This document shows positions 52,447 through 61,761 of a stretch of 64,000 nucleotides of DNA, in pieces; position 1 is the stretch's first letter, and each line of letters starts with the position of its first letter. The notes under the pieces are model-generated. The model searched no databases. It had not been told where the DNA came from and saw only the letters and a list, made by a program, of their open reading frames with translations. The stretch comes from Acerihabitans sp047324305 (lineage in GTDB: Bacteria; Pseudomonadota; Gammaproteobacteria; Enterobacterales; Enterobacteriaceae): NCBI RefSeq assembly GCF_047324305.1, contig NZ_CP178740.1, forward strand, positions 2,852,001 through 2,916,000, given 5' to 3'. The translations under genes were made by a program, and so were the position numbers.

Positions 52447-54096
52447 TCACCGGACGATGTTGGTATCGTGCGCCGGCAGCGCGGAGGCCCGTATGCGCCG
52501 GCGGGTAAAATACAGCACCGTCACCAGCAAAGACAGCAGGCTGGTGACCGCGGGGATAATCACAATAGAGCGATGATAGGCTAACGTGACGCTGTGCTCG
52601 CCGTCGGTCAGGGCAACGCCGACCAGCCCGCTGTCCAGCCGGACGGTGTCCCGCCGTTTGCCGTCCACCAGCAGGTAATAGCCGGCATACATAATATAGG
52701 GCAGGGTAACGGTTTGCGTCCCCTGCGCCCGTATGATCATCGCCGGATAGCCCTGGCGATAGGTAGTGCCGATAATGGCGGCTGCGGGGTTGGCGAAGAA
52801 AGCGAAGTCGTTGATTTTCAGATGATCGAAGTTCTCGGGGCGCACGTTGTGGTTATTGAGGTAATCATCATAAAGAGAGGACGTATCCACATTCAGATAA
52901 CGTACGCTTAAGGCCTTATGGATAAGAGGATACATCCCCGCGATGCACAGGCAGGCCAGTAGCATGACCAGCGCTTTTTTCCGCGCCATCATCGCCGCCA
53001 GCATGCCCGACGCATGCAAAGCGATGATGGCGGTGGCGCAGGACAGCAGCCGCCACGGGAACTGGATTAATTTTAACACCGGCACGCTATCGGGAATTTT
53101 ATTCCAGGGTATCAAGTGGGTAGTGGCAATGATAAACAATAAAGCTATTAGGATCATTTTCTTCGACGCGCCGGATTTACCCCATTTCAGATAGGCCACG
53201 GCGAGCAGCAGCTGGATAACGCCCACCGATAAAAACATGCCCGGTTCGGATACGCCGTAGGTAGAAGACAGCGACAGCAGGGTTTCCGTCAGGCCGCTGC
53301 TGAACTTTAACAGGTCGTCGTACTTAAGCAGCTTGCCGCTGGTGGCGAAAATATCTGAATTATGGATATGATAAAACAAAGGCGCCCAATAAAATGCGCT
53401 AATCGAGACGACAATGAGAAACGACATCAGAAAAAAAGTTATATTGGCTTTAATAAAAACTGCCCGGGCGTTGAGCAGGCAAAATAAAACAAAAAACACT
53501 AAAAGCACCACCATGCTCGGGATATTGGCTAAAAATACGCCTAAGGCGCTAAACGGCAGCAGCCAGATATCCCTGCGATCGCGGATAAGGGAACTGCAAC
53601 CCCTGATAAACAGCGGCATCAGCGACATGGCCAAACTTTCGCCCAGGGCAAAGCGAACATAGATATTGGTCAGGAAATATCCGGAAGTGATAAATAATAT
53701 GGCGCAGAGCAACCCGGCCTGGGAAGACGAATGCTCTCGTTTAGCGGCGGAATAGGTCGAAAAAAAGGCAATGATGAAGAGGAGGAAATACACCATTTTC
53801 ATCTGGCTAATGATATCAGCGGTATTAAATGTCAGCGCTTTCGCCGCCAAAAACAGCAAGGATGTCAACGGCGGATAAAACAGCTGCCATGAGTAGCCGA
53901 ATTGCCCGGGCGACCAATAATCAAACAAGGGAGGGAACTGATTGTGCGCCAATTCGTTATTCAACGAAATCATTCTCTGGAAATGAGCGATCCAATCATG
54001 CCCGTTCCAAATGCCAATTTCTTTTAACGTTACCAGGAGTATGCATAAAACCAAGAAACTCAGAAAGATAAGCATCAGGTTGTTTTTCAATTTCAC
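52447..54096 (-). CDS. Multi-spanning YfhO/GT-C-like membrane protein
   Basis: This 549-aa protein has about twelve membrane segments and two polar loops. An N-terminal periplasmic loop with GHDWIAHFQRM (near residue 32) resembles the acidic motif of GT-C glycosyltransferases, and a large loop near residues 410-500 is extracytoplasmic. The overall look is of YfhO or PTPS-related membrane proteins. I cannot name a gene. The start is GTG at 54096 with AAGGTG upstream. The gene is AT-richer than its neighbours in its first two-thirds and is inserted between ettA and slt, which are adjacent in E. coli, so lateral gain is likely. It may modify surface polysaccharide or lipid. Confidence 0.85.
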   Translation of the reverse strand: MKLKNNLMLIFLSFLVLCILLVTLKEIGIWNGHDWIAHFQRMISLNNELAHNQFPPLFDYWSPGQFGYSWQLFYPPLTSLLFLAAKALTFNTADIISQMKMVYFLLFIIAFFSTYSAAKREHSSSQAGLLCAILFITSGYFLTNIYVRFALGESLAMSLMPLFIRGCSSLIRDRRDIWLLPFSALGVFLANIPSMVVLLVFFVLFCLLNARAVFIKANITFFLMSFLIVVSISAFYWAPLFYHIHNSDIFATSGKLLKYDDLLKFSSGLTETLLSLSSTYGVSEPGMFLSVGVIQLLLAVAYLKWGKSGASKKMILIALLFIIATTHLIPWNKIPDSVPVLKLIQFPWRLLSCATAIIALHASGMLAAMMARKKALVMLLACLCIAGMYPLIHKALSVRYLNVDTSSLYDDYLNNHNVRPENFDHLKINDFAFFANPAAAIIGTTYRQGYPAMIIRAQGTQTVTLPYIMYAGYYLLVDGKRRDTVRLDSGLVGVALTDGEHSVTLAYHRSIVIIPAVTSLLSLLVTVLYFTRRRIRASALPAHDTNIVR

Positions 54097-54529
54097 TTTC
54101 CATCACCTTAAAGCATGTTTGTTGCAAACATCATTCGGTAGTTGCAATTCTTTTAGACCGGGGCAAACAGGCACGGGCCACAGCCCACGGTTGACATGCC
54201 CGTGGTAAATAGACGGTTACGCGTTGCGTGCTCAGTTGCGCAGCGTAACCCAACCCCAGAACCGGGTATAGGGGCAACCCGCGTTCGCTACCGTTAAAAA
54301 TCAGTAATGTGATCCAGCGCGCTGCCGTCGCCGGCCCGCTTTGCGCTTATTATCGCCGCTAAAAAAAATAACCGCGAAAATAATGACGATTGTCGCCGCT
54401 GCCGCTGGCATACGCCCGGTTGCTTAGCTAGCATGGTGACAGCAACCGGATTTATGGCAAACTGAACGAATGCGCCGGCGTCCGGAAAAGGACGCGGCAA
54501 AAAGACATTACGCTGAGGATAGAGTGGAT
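54097..54529. other. Non-coding stretch between the YfhO-like gene and slt
   Basis: It contains the divergent upstream regions of both genes. A 7-bp inverted repeat CACGGGC / GCCCGTG lies at 54172-54204, with a TTGACA inside it that has no matching -10 at normal spacing. I see no additional gene. Confidence 0.45.
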
Positions 54530-56473
54530 ATGGTCAAGGTGGACGGATGGCGGTATGTGGGCGCGGGTTTTATCTGCGCGCTGGCAAGCCTGGTGGCCGC
54601 AACCGGCAGCGCGCACGCGGACTCAATCGATGCGCAGCGCCAGCGCTATCAGCAGGTTAAGCAGGCCTGGGATAGCAACCAAATGGATGTGGTGTCGCAG
54701 CTGATGCCCACCCTGCGTGATTATCCCCTGTATCCCTATCTGGAGTACCGCGCCTTGTCGCAGGATCTTTCCCAGGCGAGCACGGCGCAGGTTAAGGCCT
54801 TTATGGATGCCAACCCGACGCTTATGCCTGCGCGCTCGCTGTCGGCCCGCTTTGTCAATGAGCTGGCCCAGCGCCAGGACTGGCAGGGGCTGCTGGCCTT
54901 CAGTCCGCAGCCGCCGAAACCGGTCTCCGCGCGCTGCAACTTTTATTACGCCAAATGGGCCACCGGGGCGCAGCAGGCGGCCTGGGACGGCGCCAAGGAG
55001 ATCTGGCTCAACGGCCATTCCCTGCCGGAAAGCTGCAACAAATTATTCAGCGTCTGGGATCAGGCCGGGCAGCGCGGGCCATTGGCGATCCTCGAGCGGA
55101 TGCGCCTGGCGATGAAAGAGGACAATACCAACCTGGTGAACGCGCTGTCGAAACAATTGCCGATTGAATACCAGACCATGGGCAGCGCGCTGGCGGCATT
55201 ACAGGATAATCCCGCGACCCTGGAAGGCTTTGCCAGAAGCGTGGGACCGACGGATTTAACCCGCCAGGCCACGATTATCTCCTTTGCGCGCCTGGCCCGC
55301 GACGATGTGGAAAATGCCCGCGCCATGCTGCCGACCCTGGTGCGGCTGCAGAAAATGGACGACGGCGATCGCCTCGATCTCGAGGAAAGCGTCGCCTGGC
55401 GCCTGATGGGCACCGACGCCACGCCGGAACAGGCCGCCTGGCGCGACAACGTTATTTTACGCGGCCACTCCACCGCATTGCTCGAGCGGCGTATCCGCAT
55501 GTCGCTGGGACAAGGCGATATGCGCGCGGTGGCCGCCTGGCTGGACCGCCTGCCGGAGGACGCCCGCCAGAAAGAGGAGTGGCGCTACTGGCGCGCGGTA
55601 TTGCTTATCAACCAGGGGCGCAAAAGCGACGGCGAGCCGATACTGCGTGATTTGATGCAGGGACGCGGTTTTTACCCGATGGTCGCAGCACAGGAACTGG
55701 GCGTCAATTATGCCGTCAATGTGGCGCGCGCGGTCGCGCCGGCCCCCGAACTTATCAAACGGCCGGAAATCGCCCGCGTGCGCGAGCTGATGTACTGGAA
55801 TATGGATAACCTGGCCAGGAACGAATGGAGCTCCCTCGTGGCCAGCCTGAGCCGGACGGAACAGGAAGGTCTGGCGCGTTACGCTTTTGAACAGCAATGG
55901 CCCGACCTGAGCGTGCAGGCGACGATTACCGGCAAGCTGTGGGATCATCTGGAAGAGCGTTTTCCCCTGGCCTGGCATAATGAATTTCGCCGCGCCACCG
56001 ACGATAAAGGGATAAGCCAGAGTTACGCCATGGCGATAGCCCGCCAGGAAAGCGCCTGGAATCCTAAGGCGCTGTCGCCGGTCGGCGCGGCCGGCCTGAT
56101 GCAGCTGATGCCCGCCACGGCCAAGCATACCGCCGAAATGTTTAATATCAGCAGTTATATGAACACCAGCCAGCTGTTGGATCCGCAGACCAACATCGAG
56201 CTGGGCACCACTTACCTGGAATATGTGTACCAGATGTTCGGCCGCAACCGGATCTTATCAAGCGTGGCCTATAACGCCGGCCCTGGGCGGGTGAACACCT
56301 GGCTTGGCAACAGCGCGGGGCGTATCGACGCGGTGGCTTTTATTGAGAGCATTCCGTTTTCGGAAACCCGCGGTTACGTGAAAAATGTCCTGGCCTATGA
56401 CGTCTTTTACCGTTATTTCCTGCGTCAGCCCGCAAAAGTGCTGACGGACGCAGAGTGGCAACGGCGTTACTGA
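54530..56473 (+). CDS. slt: Soluble lytic murein transglycosylase Slt70
   Basis: Slt (647 aa; E. coli 645) is a periplasmic enzyme that cleaves glycan strands to 1,6-anhydromuropeptides. A signal peptide ends near AHA-D (about residue 27). A long helical superhelix (about 30-475) is followed by the lysozyme-like domain with ARQESAWNPKALSPVGAAGLMQLMP, where Glu507 of the precursor is the catalytic acid. The ATG at 54530 was chosen for the signal peptide; an upstream in-frame ATG at 54470 adds 20 charged residues and is unlikely. Confidence 0.96.
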   Translation: MVKVDGWRYVGAGFICALASLVAATGSAHADSIDAQRQRYQQVKQAWDSNQMDVVSQLMPTLRDYPLYPYLEYRALSQDLSQASTAQVKAFMDANPTLMPARSLSARFVNELAQRQDWQGLLAFSPQPPKPVSARCNFYYAKWATGAQQAAWDGAKEIWLNGHSLPESCNKLFSVWDQAGQRGPLAILERMRLAMKEDNTNLVNALSKQLPIEYQTMGSALAALQDNPATLEGFARSVGPTDLTRQATIISFARLARDDVENARAMLPTLVRLQKMDDGDRLDLEESVAWRLMGTDATPEQAAWRDNVILRGHSTALLERRIRMSLGQGDMRAVAAWLDRLPEDARQKEEWRYWRAVLLINQGRKSDGEPILRDLMQGRGFYPMVAAQELGVNYAVNVARAVAPAPELIKRPEIARVRELMYWNMDNLARNEWSSLVASLSRTEQEGLARYAFEQQWPDLSVQATITGKLWDHLEERFPLAWHNEFRRATDDKGISQSYAMAIARQESAWNPKALSPVGAAGLMQLMPATAKHTAEMFNISSYMNTSQLLDPQTNIELGTTYLEYVYQMFGRNRILSSVAYNAGPGRVNTWLGNSAGRIDAVAFIESIPFSETRGYVKNVLAYDVFYRYFLRQPAKVLTDAEWQRRY

Positions 56474-56501
56474 ACCGGCGAGGAAAATAGGGTAGACTGC
56501 T

Positions 56502-56519
56502 GTACTCGTTAACAGGTAT
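56502..56519 (+). promoter_or_regulatory. Trp repressor operator upstream of trpR
   Basis: GTACTCGTTAACAGGTAT is an imperfect palindrome centred on GTTAAC and resembles known trp operators (GNACT...AGTNC type half-sites). It lies 11 bases before the trpR start, consistent with autorepression. Confidence 0.65.
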
Positions 56520-56530
56520 GGCGGGCGCTT

Positions 56531-56860
56531 ATGAATGACATTACCACCTCCGTTGCCGGCGATGTGCCGCGGCATGAGCAGGAGTGGCGGCATTTTGCCG
56601 TGCTGTTGGGGCAGGCTTTTGCCGACGGTATGCATGTGCCGTTGCTGCAACTGATGTTGACCGCCGATGAGCGCGAAGCCATCGGCACGCGCATCCGCAT
56701 TATCCGGGCGCTGCTGGACGGCGAGATGAGCCAGCGCGAATTAAAGAATTCCCTTGGCACCGGCATTGCCACCATCACCCGTGGTTCCAATAGCCTCAAG
56801 GCCGCATCGCCTGAATTAAAACAGTGGCTGGAGCATCATCTGCGGCATTTGCCGGATTAA
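56531..56860 (+). CDS. trpR: Trp operon repressor
   Basis: TrpR (109 aa) binds tryptophan and represses trp, aroH, mtr and itself. The reading frame matches E. coli over its length, with the helix-turn-helix MSQRELKNSLGTGIATITRGSNSLK near residues 66-90. The first 15 residues are more variable. The stop TAA shares a TTAA palindrome with the stop of the convergent yjjX. A fitting operator lies upstream. Confidence 0.97.
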   Translation: MNDITTSVAGDVPRHEQEWRHFAVLLGQAFADGMHVPLLQLMLTADEREAIGTRIRIIRALLDGEMSQRELKNSLGTGIATITRGSNSLKAASPELKQWLEHHLRHLPD

Positions 56861-57393
56861 CCGCCGTGGCCGCGGCTGGTCTGGTAGATGGCGTTATTAA
56901 ACGGCACCAGCGCCAATAGCAGGGCCTGATAATAGACGCTGCTGCGGGTCAGCCTGCCGGCGGTAAACACGCCGATGGCGCCGCCCTGGCGTTTAATATC
57001 CGTAATTCCGGTCAATCTGGCCATTTCCTGGCCTAATTCCCGCCCTTCAATGATTCCCTGTAATATACTTTCTGGTAATATTAAGCTGGCGGAGCGAGAT
57101 TCACCGCGCAGGTGCGTATTTTCAATAACCATCCAGGCAAAGGTCATATTATCTGCAATACCCGCCTCGACACCGACCCAGAAATCCGCCTCGGGACAAA
57201 CCTGACGCGCGGCCATGACCCGATTCCGCGCCCCGCTGCGGGTTTCGACATCGCCCATGGGCTGCGACGGCACGCCGCTGTCGACATCTATGCCTTCAAC
57301 GCGGCAGCTGTCGGGCCCGTAGGTGTCGTTAAAGGCCTGGAGAATGGCATTGATTTTAGCCGGGTTAGTCGTTGCAGCCACCACATAATACAT
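56857..57393 (-). CDS. yjjX: Inosine/xanthosine triphosphatase YjjX
   Basis: YjjX (178 aa) removes non-canonical purine triphosphates (ITP, XTP). It has the Maf/Ham1-like start YYVVAATTNPAKINAILQAF and the acidic FWVGVEAGI motif near residue 72. It is convergent with trpR (4-bp overlap) and divergent from gpmB. Confidence 0.95.
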   Translation of the reverse strand: MYYVVAATTNPAKINAILQAFNDTYGPDSCRVEGIDVDSGVPSQPMGDVETRSGARNRVMAARQVCPEADFWVGVEAGIADNMTFAWMVIENTHLRGESRSASLILPESILQGIIEGRELGQEMARLTGITDIKRQGGAIGVFTAGRLTRSSVYYQALLLALVPFNNAIYQTSRGHGG

Positions 57394-57443
57394 AATGTTT
57401 TTATCACTCCAGTCATTTTCACGCAGTATAACGGAAAAAAACC

Positions 57444-58091
57444 ATGTTACAGGTCTATCTTGTTCGCCATGGCGAAACAGAATGGAATGCCTTGCGCCGT
57501 ATCCAGGGACAATCCGACAGCGCGTTAACCGCCAAAGGCCAGCGCCAGGCGCAACAGGTCGCTGAACGCGTGCAGCGTATGGGTATTACCCATATCATCA
57601 GCAGCGACCTCGGACGCACGCGCCATACCGCCGATATCATCGCCCGGGCCTGCGGCTGCGATGTTCGCCCGGACCCCCGGCTGCGCGAGCTGGACATGGG
57701 CGTGCTGGAAATGCGCGATATCGATACCCTGACGCCGGAAGAAGAAAGCTGGCGCAAGCAATTGGTTAACGGAACGCCCGACGGGCGCATTCCCAAGGGG
57801 GAATCGATGACCGAACTGGCGCAGCGCATGCACGCGGCGCTGGACAGCTGCCGTGAACTGCCCGCCGGCAGCATGCCCCTGCTGGTGAGCCATGGCATGG
57901 CGCTGGGGTGCCTCATCAGTACCGTCCTGGGCTTGCCGCCCTATGCCGAGCGCCGGCTACGGTTACGCAACTGCTCTATTTCCCGCATGGACTTCCAGCA
58001 AAGCCCTTGGCTGGCGCCCGGCTGGGTGGTGGAGACCGCGGGCGACACCTCGCATCTGGATATGCCGGCGTTGGATGAAATCCAGCGTTAG
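57444..58091 (+). CDS. gpmB: Phosphoglycerate mutase-family phosphatase GpmB
   Basis: GpmB (YtjC, 215 aa) is a histidine phosphatase of the phosphoglycerate-mutase branch. The phosphohistidine motif is LVRHGETEWN at residues 6-15 and the second histidine is in LLVSHGMALG near residue 150. Its real substrate is uncertain; in some bacteria relatives act as phosphatases. Its stop overlaps the stop of the convergent rob by four bases. Confidence 0.95.
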   Translation: MLQVYLVRHGETEWNALRRIQGQSDSALTAKGQRQAQQVAERVQRMGITHIISSDLGRTRHTADIIARACGCDVRPDPRLRELDMGVLEMRDIDTLTPEEESWRKQLVNGTPDGRIPKGESMTELAQRMHAALDSCRELPAGSMPLLVSHGMALGCLISTVLGLPPYAERRLRLRNCSISRMDFQQSPWLAPGWVVETAGDTSHLDMPALDEIQR

Positions 58092-58957
58092 CGTCGCACC
58101 GGTATCAGATATTCACAGCGGATGGTATGCGGCGCGGGCGCATCGGGCGCTCTTTCCTGCGGATAGAAACGCTCGATATCATGTCCGCGGCGGCGGGTCA
58201 TTTTCATCATCGGCAGGCAGGTGCCATACAACGTTAAAATAAAGCTCTGCAGGCCGTCGGACGCGCCGTTATAAATAAACTGCGCGTAATCGCCGCCGTC
58301 CAGCGCGATCGGCTGGCCGTTTTGTACATTATCGGGCACGTCCTGGGGTTCGATGGCGGTGGTATACAGGATCTCCTGTTCGTCATCCTTTTCCTGGCTG
58401 GGGCGCGAGTGGTTCAGGCCGTACAGTACCGGCGGAATGGTTTTTGCCTCGCCCAGGTACTGGCGCCAGAACTGAATGCGCAACTCGGTACGGAACGTGG
58501 TGATCTGCTCCAGGGTGCAGGAATAGCTTTGCGTCAGGCCCACCAGCTGCATCGGCGGCAGGACGATGAATTCCGGCTGCGGCATTTCCCATTTTTCCAG
58601 CCGGATCGGCGGCCGGATGCCGCTGGAGTCCCATTCTTCCGCCCGGCGGTATAACGCGGGCGTCTGGGTGAACTGTTTTTTGAACGCGCGCGTAAAGGTT
58701 TGTTGCGAGTCGAACCGGTATTGCAGGGCAATATCCAGGATCGGCCGACTGGTTAGACGCAATGCCACGGCCGCTTTGGATAACCTGCGGGCCCTGATAT
58801 ACGCACCGATGGCATGACCTGTTACCTCTTTGAACATCCGCTGCAAATGCCATTTGGAATAACCGGCTTTTGCGGCGACATTGTCCAGGGACAGCGGCTG
58901 GTCAAGATGTCCTTCCAGCCAGCTTAACAGATCACGAATTATACCGGCTTGATCCAT
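58088..58957 (-). CDS. rob: Right-origin-binding transcription regulator Rob
   Basis: Rob (289 aa, E. coli length) is an AraC-type activator of the MarA/SoxS regulon (efflux, stress). The two helix-turn-helix motifs lie within residues 8-105 (YSKWHLQRMFKEVTGH), followed by a GyrI-like effector domain (about 120-289). The ATG at 58957 gives MDQAGIIRDLLSWLEGHLDQ. It occupies its normal place between gpmB and creA. Confidence 0.96.
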   Translation of the reverse strand: MDQAGIIRDLLSWLEGHLDQPLSLDNVAAKAGYSKWHLQRMFKEVTGHAIGAYIRARRLSKAAVALRLTSRPILDIALQYRFDSQQTFTRAFKKQFTQTPALYRRAEEWDSSGIRPPIRLEKWEMPQPEFIVLPPMQLVGLTQSYSCTLEQITTFRTELRIQFWRQYLGEAKTIPPVLYGLNHSRPSQEKDDEQEILYTTAIEPQDVPDNVQNGQPIALDGGDYAQFIYNGASDGLQSFILTLYGTCLPMMKMTRRRGHDIERFYPQERAPDAPAPHTIRCEYLIPVRR

Positions 58958-59154
58958 AGATCATCCTCAAAAAAGCATTTAGGGCACAATGAAAAAAGTT
59001 GACGCATGATAGCAATTTTTTTGCAGTTCGACCGTCAAAGATTTATTAGCTAATTAATACCTGCCATGATAGCAGCAATTCACCACCGGTAGTGAAGCCC
59101 GTACGCGGTCTTCGCCCCGCCGCCGATCCGTCCATTGAAAAGAAGTCTATCTCT

Positions 59155-59637
59155 ATGAATAAACTGTTTTTTTCCGCATTGCTGCTCAGTTTGACAGCCA
59201 CCGGCGTCGCCCGGTCCGAGGAAGTCGGCTCCGTTGACACTGTTTTCAAACTCTTTGGCCCCGATCACAAGATTGTCGTGGAGGCATTTGACGACCCTGA
59301 TGTGCAGAATGTCACCTGCTACCTCAGCCGGGCCAAGACCGGCGGCATCAAGGGAGGATTGGGCCTGGCCGAGGATACCTCGGACGCGGCCATCTCCTGC
59401 CAGCAGGTCGGTCCCATTACCCTGACGGATAAAATCAAGAACGGTAAACAGACCGGCAGCGTTGTATTCCAAAAACGCACATCGCTGGTTTTTAAGCGGC
59501 TACAGGTGGTTCGTTTTTATGACGCGAAGCGTAATGCGCTGGTATACCTGTCCTACTCGGACCGGGTGGTGGAAGGATCGCCGAAAAATGCCCTGAGCGC
59601 GGTGCCGATTATTCCCTGGACCACACAGCATGAATAA
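59155..59637 (+). CDS. creA: CreA family periplasmic protein
   Basis: CreA (160 aa) has a signal peptide (about residues 1-21, ending VARSE) and a conserved core with VQNVTCYLSRAKTGGIKGGLGLAEDTSDAAISC that includes two cysteines able to form a disulfide. Its biochemical role is unknown. E. coli continues with creB, creC and creD, but here the next gene is arcA, so creA stands alone. Confidence 0.95.
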   Translation: MNKLFFSALLLSLTATGVARSEEVGSVDTVFKLFGPDHKIVVEAFDDPDVQNVTCYLSRAKTGGIKGGLGLAEDTSDAAISCQQVGPITLTDKIKNGKQTGSVVFQKRTSLVFKRLQVVRFYDAKRNALVYLSYSDRVVEGSPKNALSAVPIIPWTTQHE

Positions 59638-59700
59638 AGCCGGTCAATAATAACATCGGGCGCCCATGCGGACGCCCGATGTGGTGATGCCATGGGGCGA

Positions 59701-60417
59701 TTATTCTTCCAGATCGCCGCAGAAACGATAGCCTTCGCCATGGATGGTAGCGATGATTTCCGGCGTGTCGGGGGTGGATTCAAAATGCTTGCGGATGCGG
59801 CGGATGGTGACATCCACGGTACGATCGTGTGCTTTGAGTTCGCGACCGGTCATTTTTTTCAGCAGTTCGGCGCGGGATTGAATTTTGCCCGGATTTTCGC
59901 AAAAGTGCAGCATGGCGCGAAATTCGCTGCGCGGTAGCTTGTAATGATCGCCGGTGGGGCTTAACAATGAGCGGCTGTTGATATCCAGTTCCCAACCGTT
60001 GAATTTATAGCTTTCCACCAGTTTGCGCTCTTCGCCGCCACCGCCGAGATTCATGGTGCGCGACAACAGGTTGCGCGCGCGGATGGTAAGCTCGCGGGGA
60101 TTGAACGGCTTGGTAATATAATCGTCGGCGCCGATTTCCAGGCCGAGGATTTTATCGACTTCATTATCGCGGCCAGTCAAAAACATCAGCGCAACGCTTG
60201 CATGCTCACGTAATTCACGCGCCAGCAGTAAACCATTTTTACCCGGCAGGTTAATATCCATAATTACCAGGTTGATGTCGTTTTCCGACAAAATCTGATG
60301 CATTTCAGCGCCATCGGTGGCTTCATGAACCATGTAGCCCTCGGCCTCGAAAATGCTTTTGAGGGTATTGCGGGTAACTGACTCGTCTTCAACGATAAGT
60401 ATGTGCGGGGTCTGCAT
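59701..60417 (-). CDS. arcA: Aerobic respiration response regulator ArcA
   Basis: ArcA (238 aa) is an OmpR-type response regulator that represses aerobic respiratory genes when its partner ArcB is active. The receiver domain has the phospho-acceptor Asp54 (VIMD54INLP) with acidic D11/E10 and K109-like residues. The winged-helix domain covers about 135-234, with RAELLKKMTGRE and RTVDVTIRRIRKH. arcB is not in the window. A FNR-like box lies far upstream. Confidence 0.97.
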   Translation of the reverse strand: MQTPHILIVEDESVTRNTLKSIFEAEGYMVHEATDGAEMHQILSENDINLVIMDINLPGKNGLLLARELREHASVALMFLTGRDNEVDKILGLEIGADDYITKPFNPRELTIRARNLLSRTMNLGGGGEERKLVESYKFNGWELDINSRSLLSPTGDHYKLPRSEFRAMLHFCENPGKIQSRAELLKKMTGRELKAHDRTVDVTIRRIRKHFESTPDTPEIIATIHGEGYRFCGDLEE

Positions 60418-60869
60418 GTTTGCTACCTAAAATTACTAACAAAATTGGAAGAGGAAGTACAAAAGCCGCGGTTATCTACAACATTGCCCGGGGCATAATG
60501 CCGCATCCCCAACGCCATGAGGCTAAAGTACATAAACGTGCTCCAGATGACGAACGACGGATAACCTTGGCACCGCTAACCTGATTTTGGTCCGCTTTTT
60601 CTCAAGCTCAAATGCCGTATAGCTTACCCTTATTAACAACACTATAACAGCGCGAAACGAAATTGCCACGCAAGAAAATTTCATTTTGCTGACATATATC
60701 AAATTACCGTCCACGACAGCGCGCATTTCCGGAAAATCCCTTAAATACCAGCATATTTAAGCATTTTTGCCAAGAGCGCCAATTCGATTCAGCTTTAACG
60801 ACGCGGTCTGAAATAGCGGTGGAATGATGATAATATCGGCGTCATTCGCCGCGATTTAAGAGACTCACC
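60418..60869. other. Long intergenic region between arcA and lasT
   Basis: This AT-rich stretch of about 450 bases carries the arcA promoters and leader on the minus strand and the lasT promoter on the other. E. coli has multiple arcA promoters here plus the tiny yjjY; I could not find a yjjY equivalent. Confidence 0.5.
60689..60702 (-). promoter_or_regulatory. FNR-like box upstream of arcA
   Basis: CTGACATATATCAA matches the FNR consensus TTGAT-N4-ATCAA at eight of ten positions. It is about 270 bases upstream of the arcA start. FNR activates arcA in E. coli under oxygen limitation, so the site is plausible. Confidence 0.45.
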
Positions 60870-61571
60870 ATGCAATTGCATATTATCCTGGTATCCCCGG
60901 CGCGTCCGGAGAATGTCGGCGCCGCGGCCCGGGCCATGAAAACCATGGGGTTCGGCTCGCTGCGTATCGTCGACAGCCGCGCGCACCTTCAGCCCGCCGC
61001 CGCCCGGGTCGCCCACGGCGCGACCGAGGTGTTGGAACGGGCCGTTCATTTCGACACGCTGGCGGCCGCCCTGGCGGATGTGGATTTTACGGTGGCCACC
61101 ACCGCGCGTCACCGGGCCCGGTTCCACTATTACTGCACCGCCGCGCAATTGCTGCCGCAAATGCAGGAAAAACAACAGTGGATAACGCAGGCGGCGCTGG
61201 TATTCGGACGGGAAGATACCGGCCTGACCAACGAGGAACTGGCGCTGGCCGATATCCTGACCGGCGTGCCGATGCAGGCCGGCTATCCGTCCCTGAATCT
61301 CGGTCAGGCGGTGATGGTTTACTGTTATCAGCTGGCGGCGCTGAACCGGATTGCGCCTCAGGAGCACCCGCCGGCCATACCCGGGCAACTGGCTGCGCTG
61401 CATCAGCGCTTCGATCGGCTGTTCACGCAATTAAGCGTCGGCGATGATCATAAATTAACCGATTGGCTGCATCAGCGGCTTGGACTGGCGACCCAGCGGG
61501 ACATCGCGATGTTGCACCAACTGCTGCAGGATATAGAAAAAGTATTGCCAGTAAATAATACCACGGCGTAG
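60870..61571 (+). CDS. lasT: TrmH/SpoU-family RNA methyltransferase LasT
   Basis: LasT (233 aa) is a SPOUT-class rRNA or tRNA 2'-O-methyltransferase-like protein. It has the motif 1 pattern ILVSPARPENVGAAARAMKTMGF at the N-terminus, VFGREDTGLTNEEL near residue 110, and YPSLNLGQAVMVYCYQL, the typical knotted SAM-binding end. The target RNA is not known to me. It lies between arcA and thrL as in E. coli. Confidence 0.92.
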   Translation: MQLHIILVSPARPENVGAAARAMKTMGFGSLRIVDSRAHLQPAAARVAHGATEVLERAVHFDTLAAALADVDFTVATTARHRARFHYYCTAAQLLPQMQEKQQWITQAALVFGREDTGLTNEELALADILTGVPMQAGYPSLNLGQAVMVYCYQLAALNRIAPQEHPPAIPGQLAALHQRFDRLFTQLSVGDDHKLTDWLHQRLGLATQRDIAMLHQLLQDIEKVLPVNNTTA

Positions 61572-61697
61572 CGATAACCTGGCGTTTAAAACTATATGAA
61601 TACGTTTCAGCCACATTATTATATGATTATTGGGCATTGCGAACAGTAAAATTCCGACCGCTGCGCTGAGTGATAAATAGCCAAACGCAAATTAACA

Positions 61698-61725
61698 TTG
61701 ACTTTTTACGGCAATTGCTTTACCA
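61698..61725 (+). promoter_or_regulatory. Candidate thr operon promoter
   Basis: TTGACT at 61698-61703 and a TTTACC-type -10 near 61719-61724 lie about 40 bases before the leader peptide start. The arrangement resembles the E. coli thr promoter, but the spacer is short, so the -10 is uncertain. Confidence 0.4.
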
Positions 61726-61761
61726 GTAAGCCATTAAAAAATAATATAGATTGCTTAAGAC

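Noticed and set aside
54191..54211. TTGACA with TAAATA as a slt promoter
   Set aside because: The spacing is nine bases, too short for a sigma70 promoter.
60523..60726. 67-codon minus-strand frame in the arcA upstream region
   Set aside because: It does not resemble YjjY (which is on the other strand in E. coli) and overlaps the probable promoters and FNR-like box.
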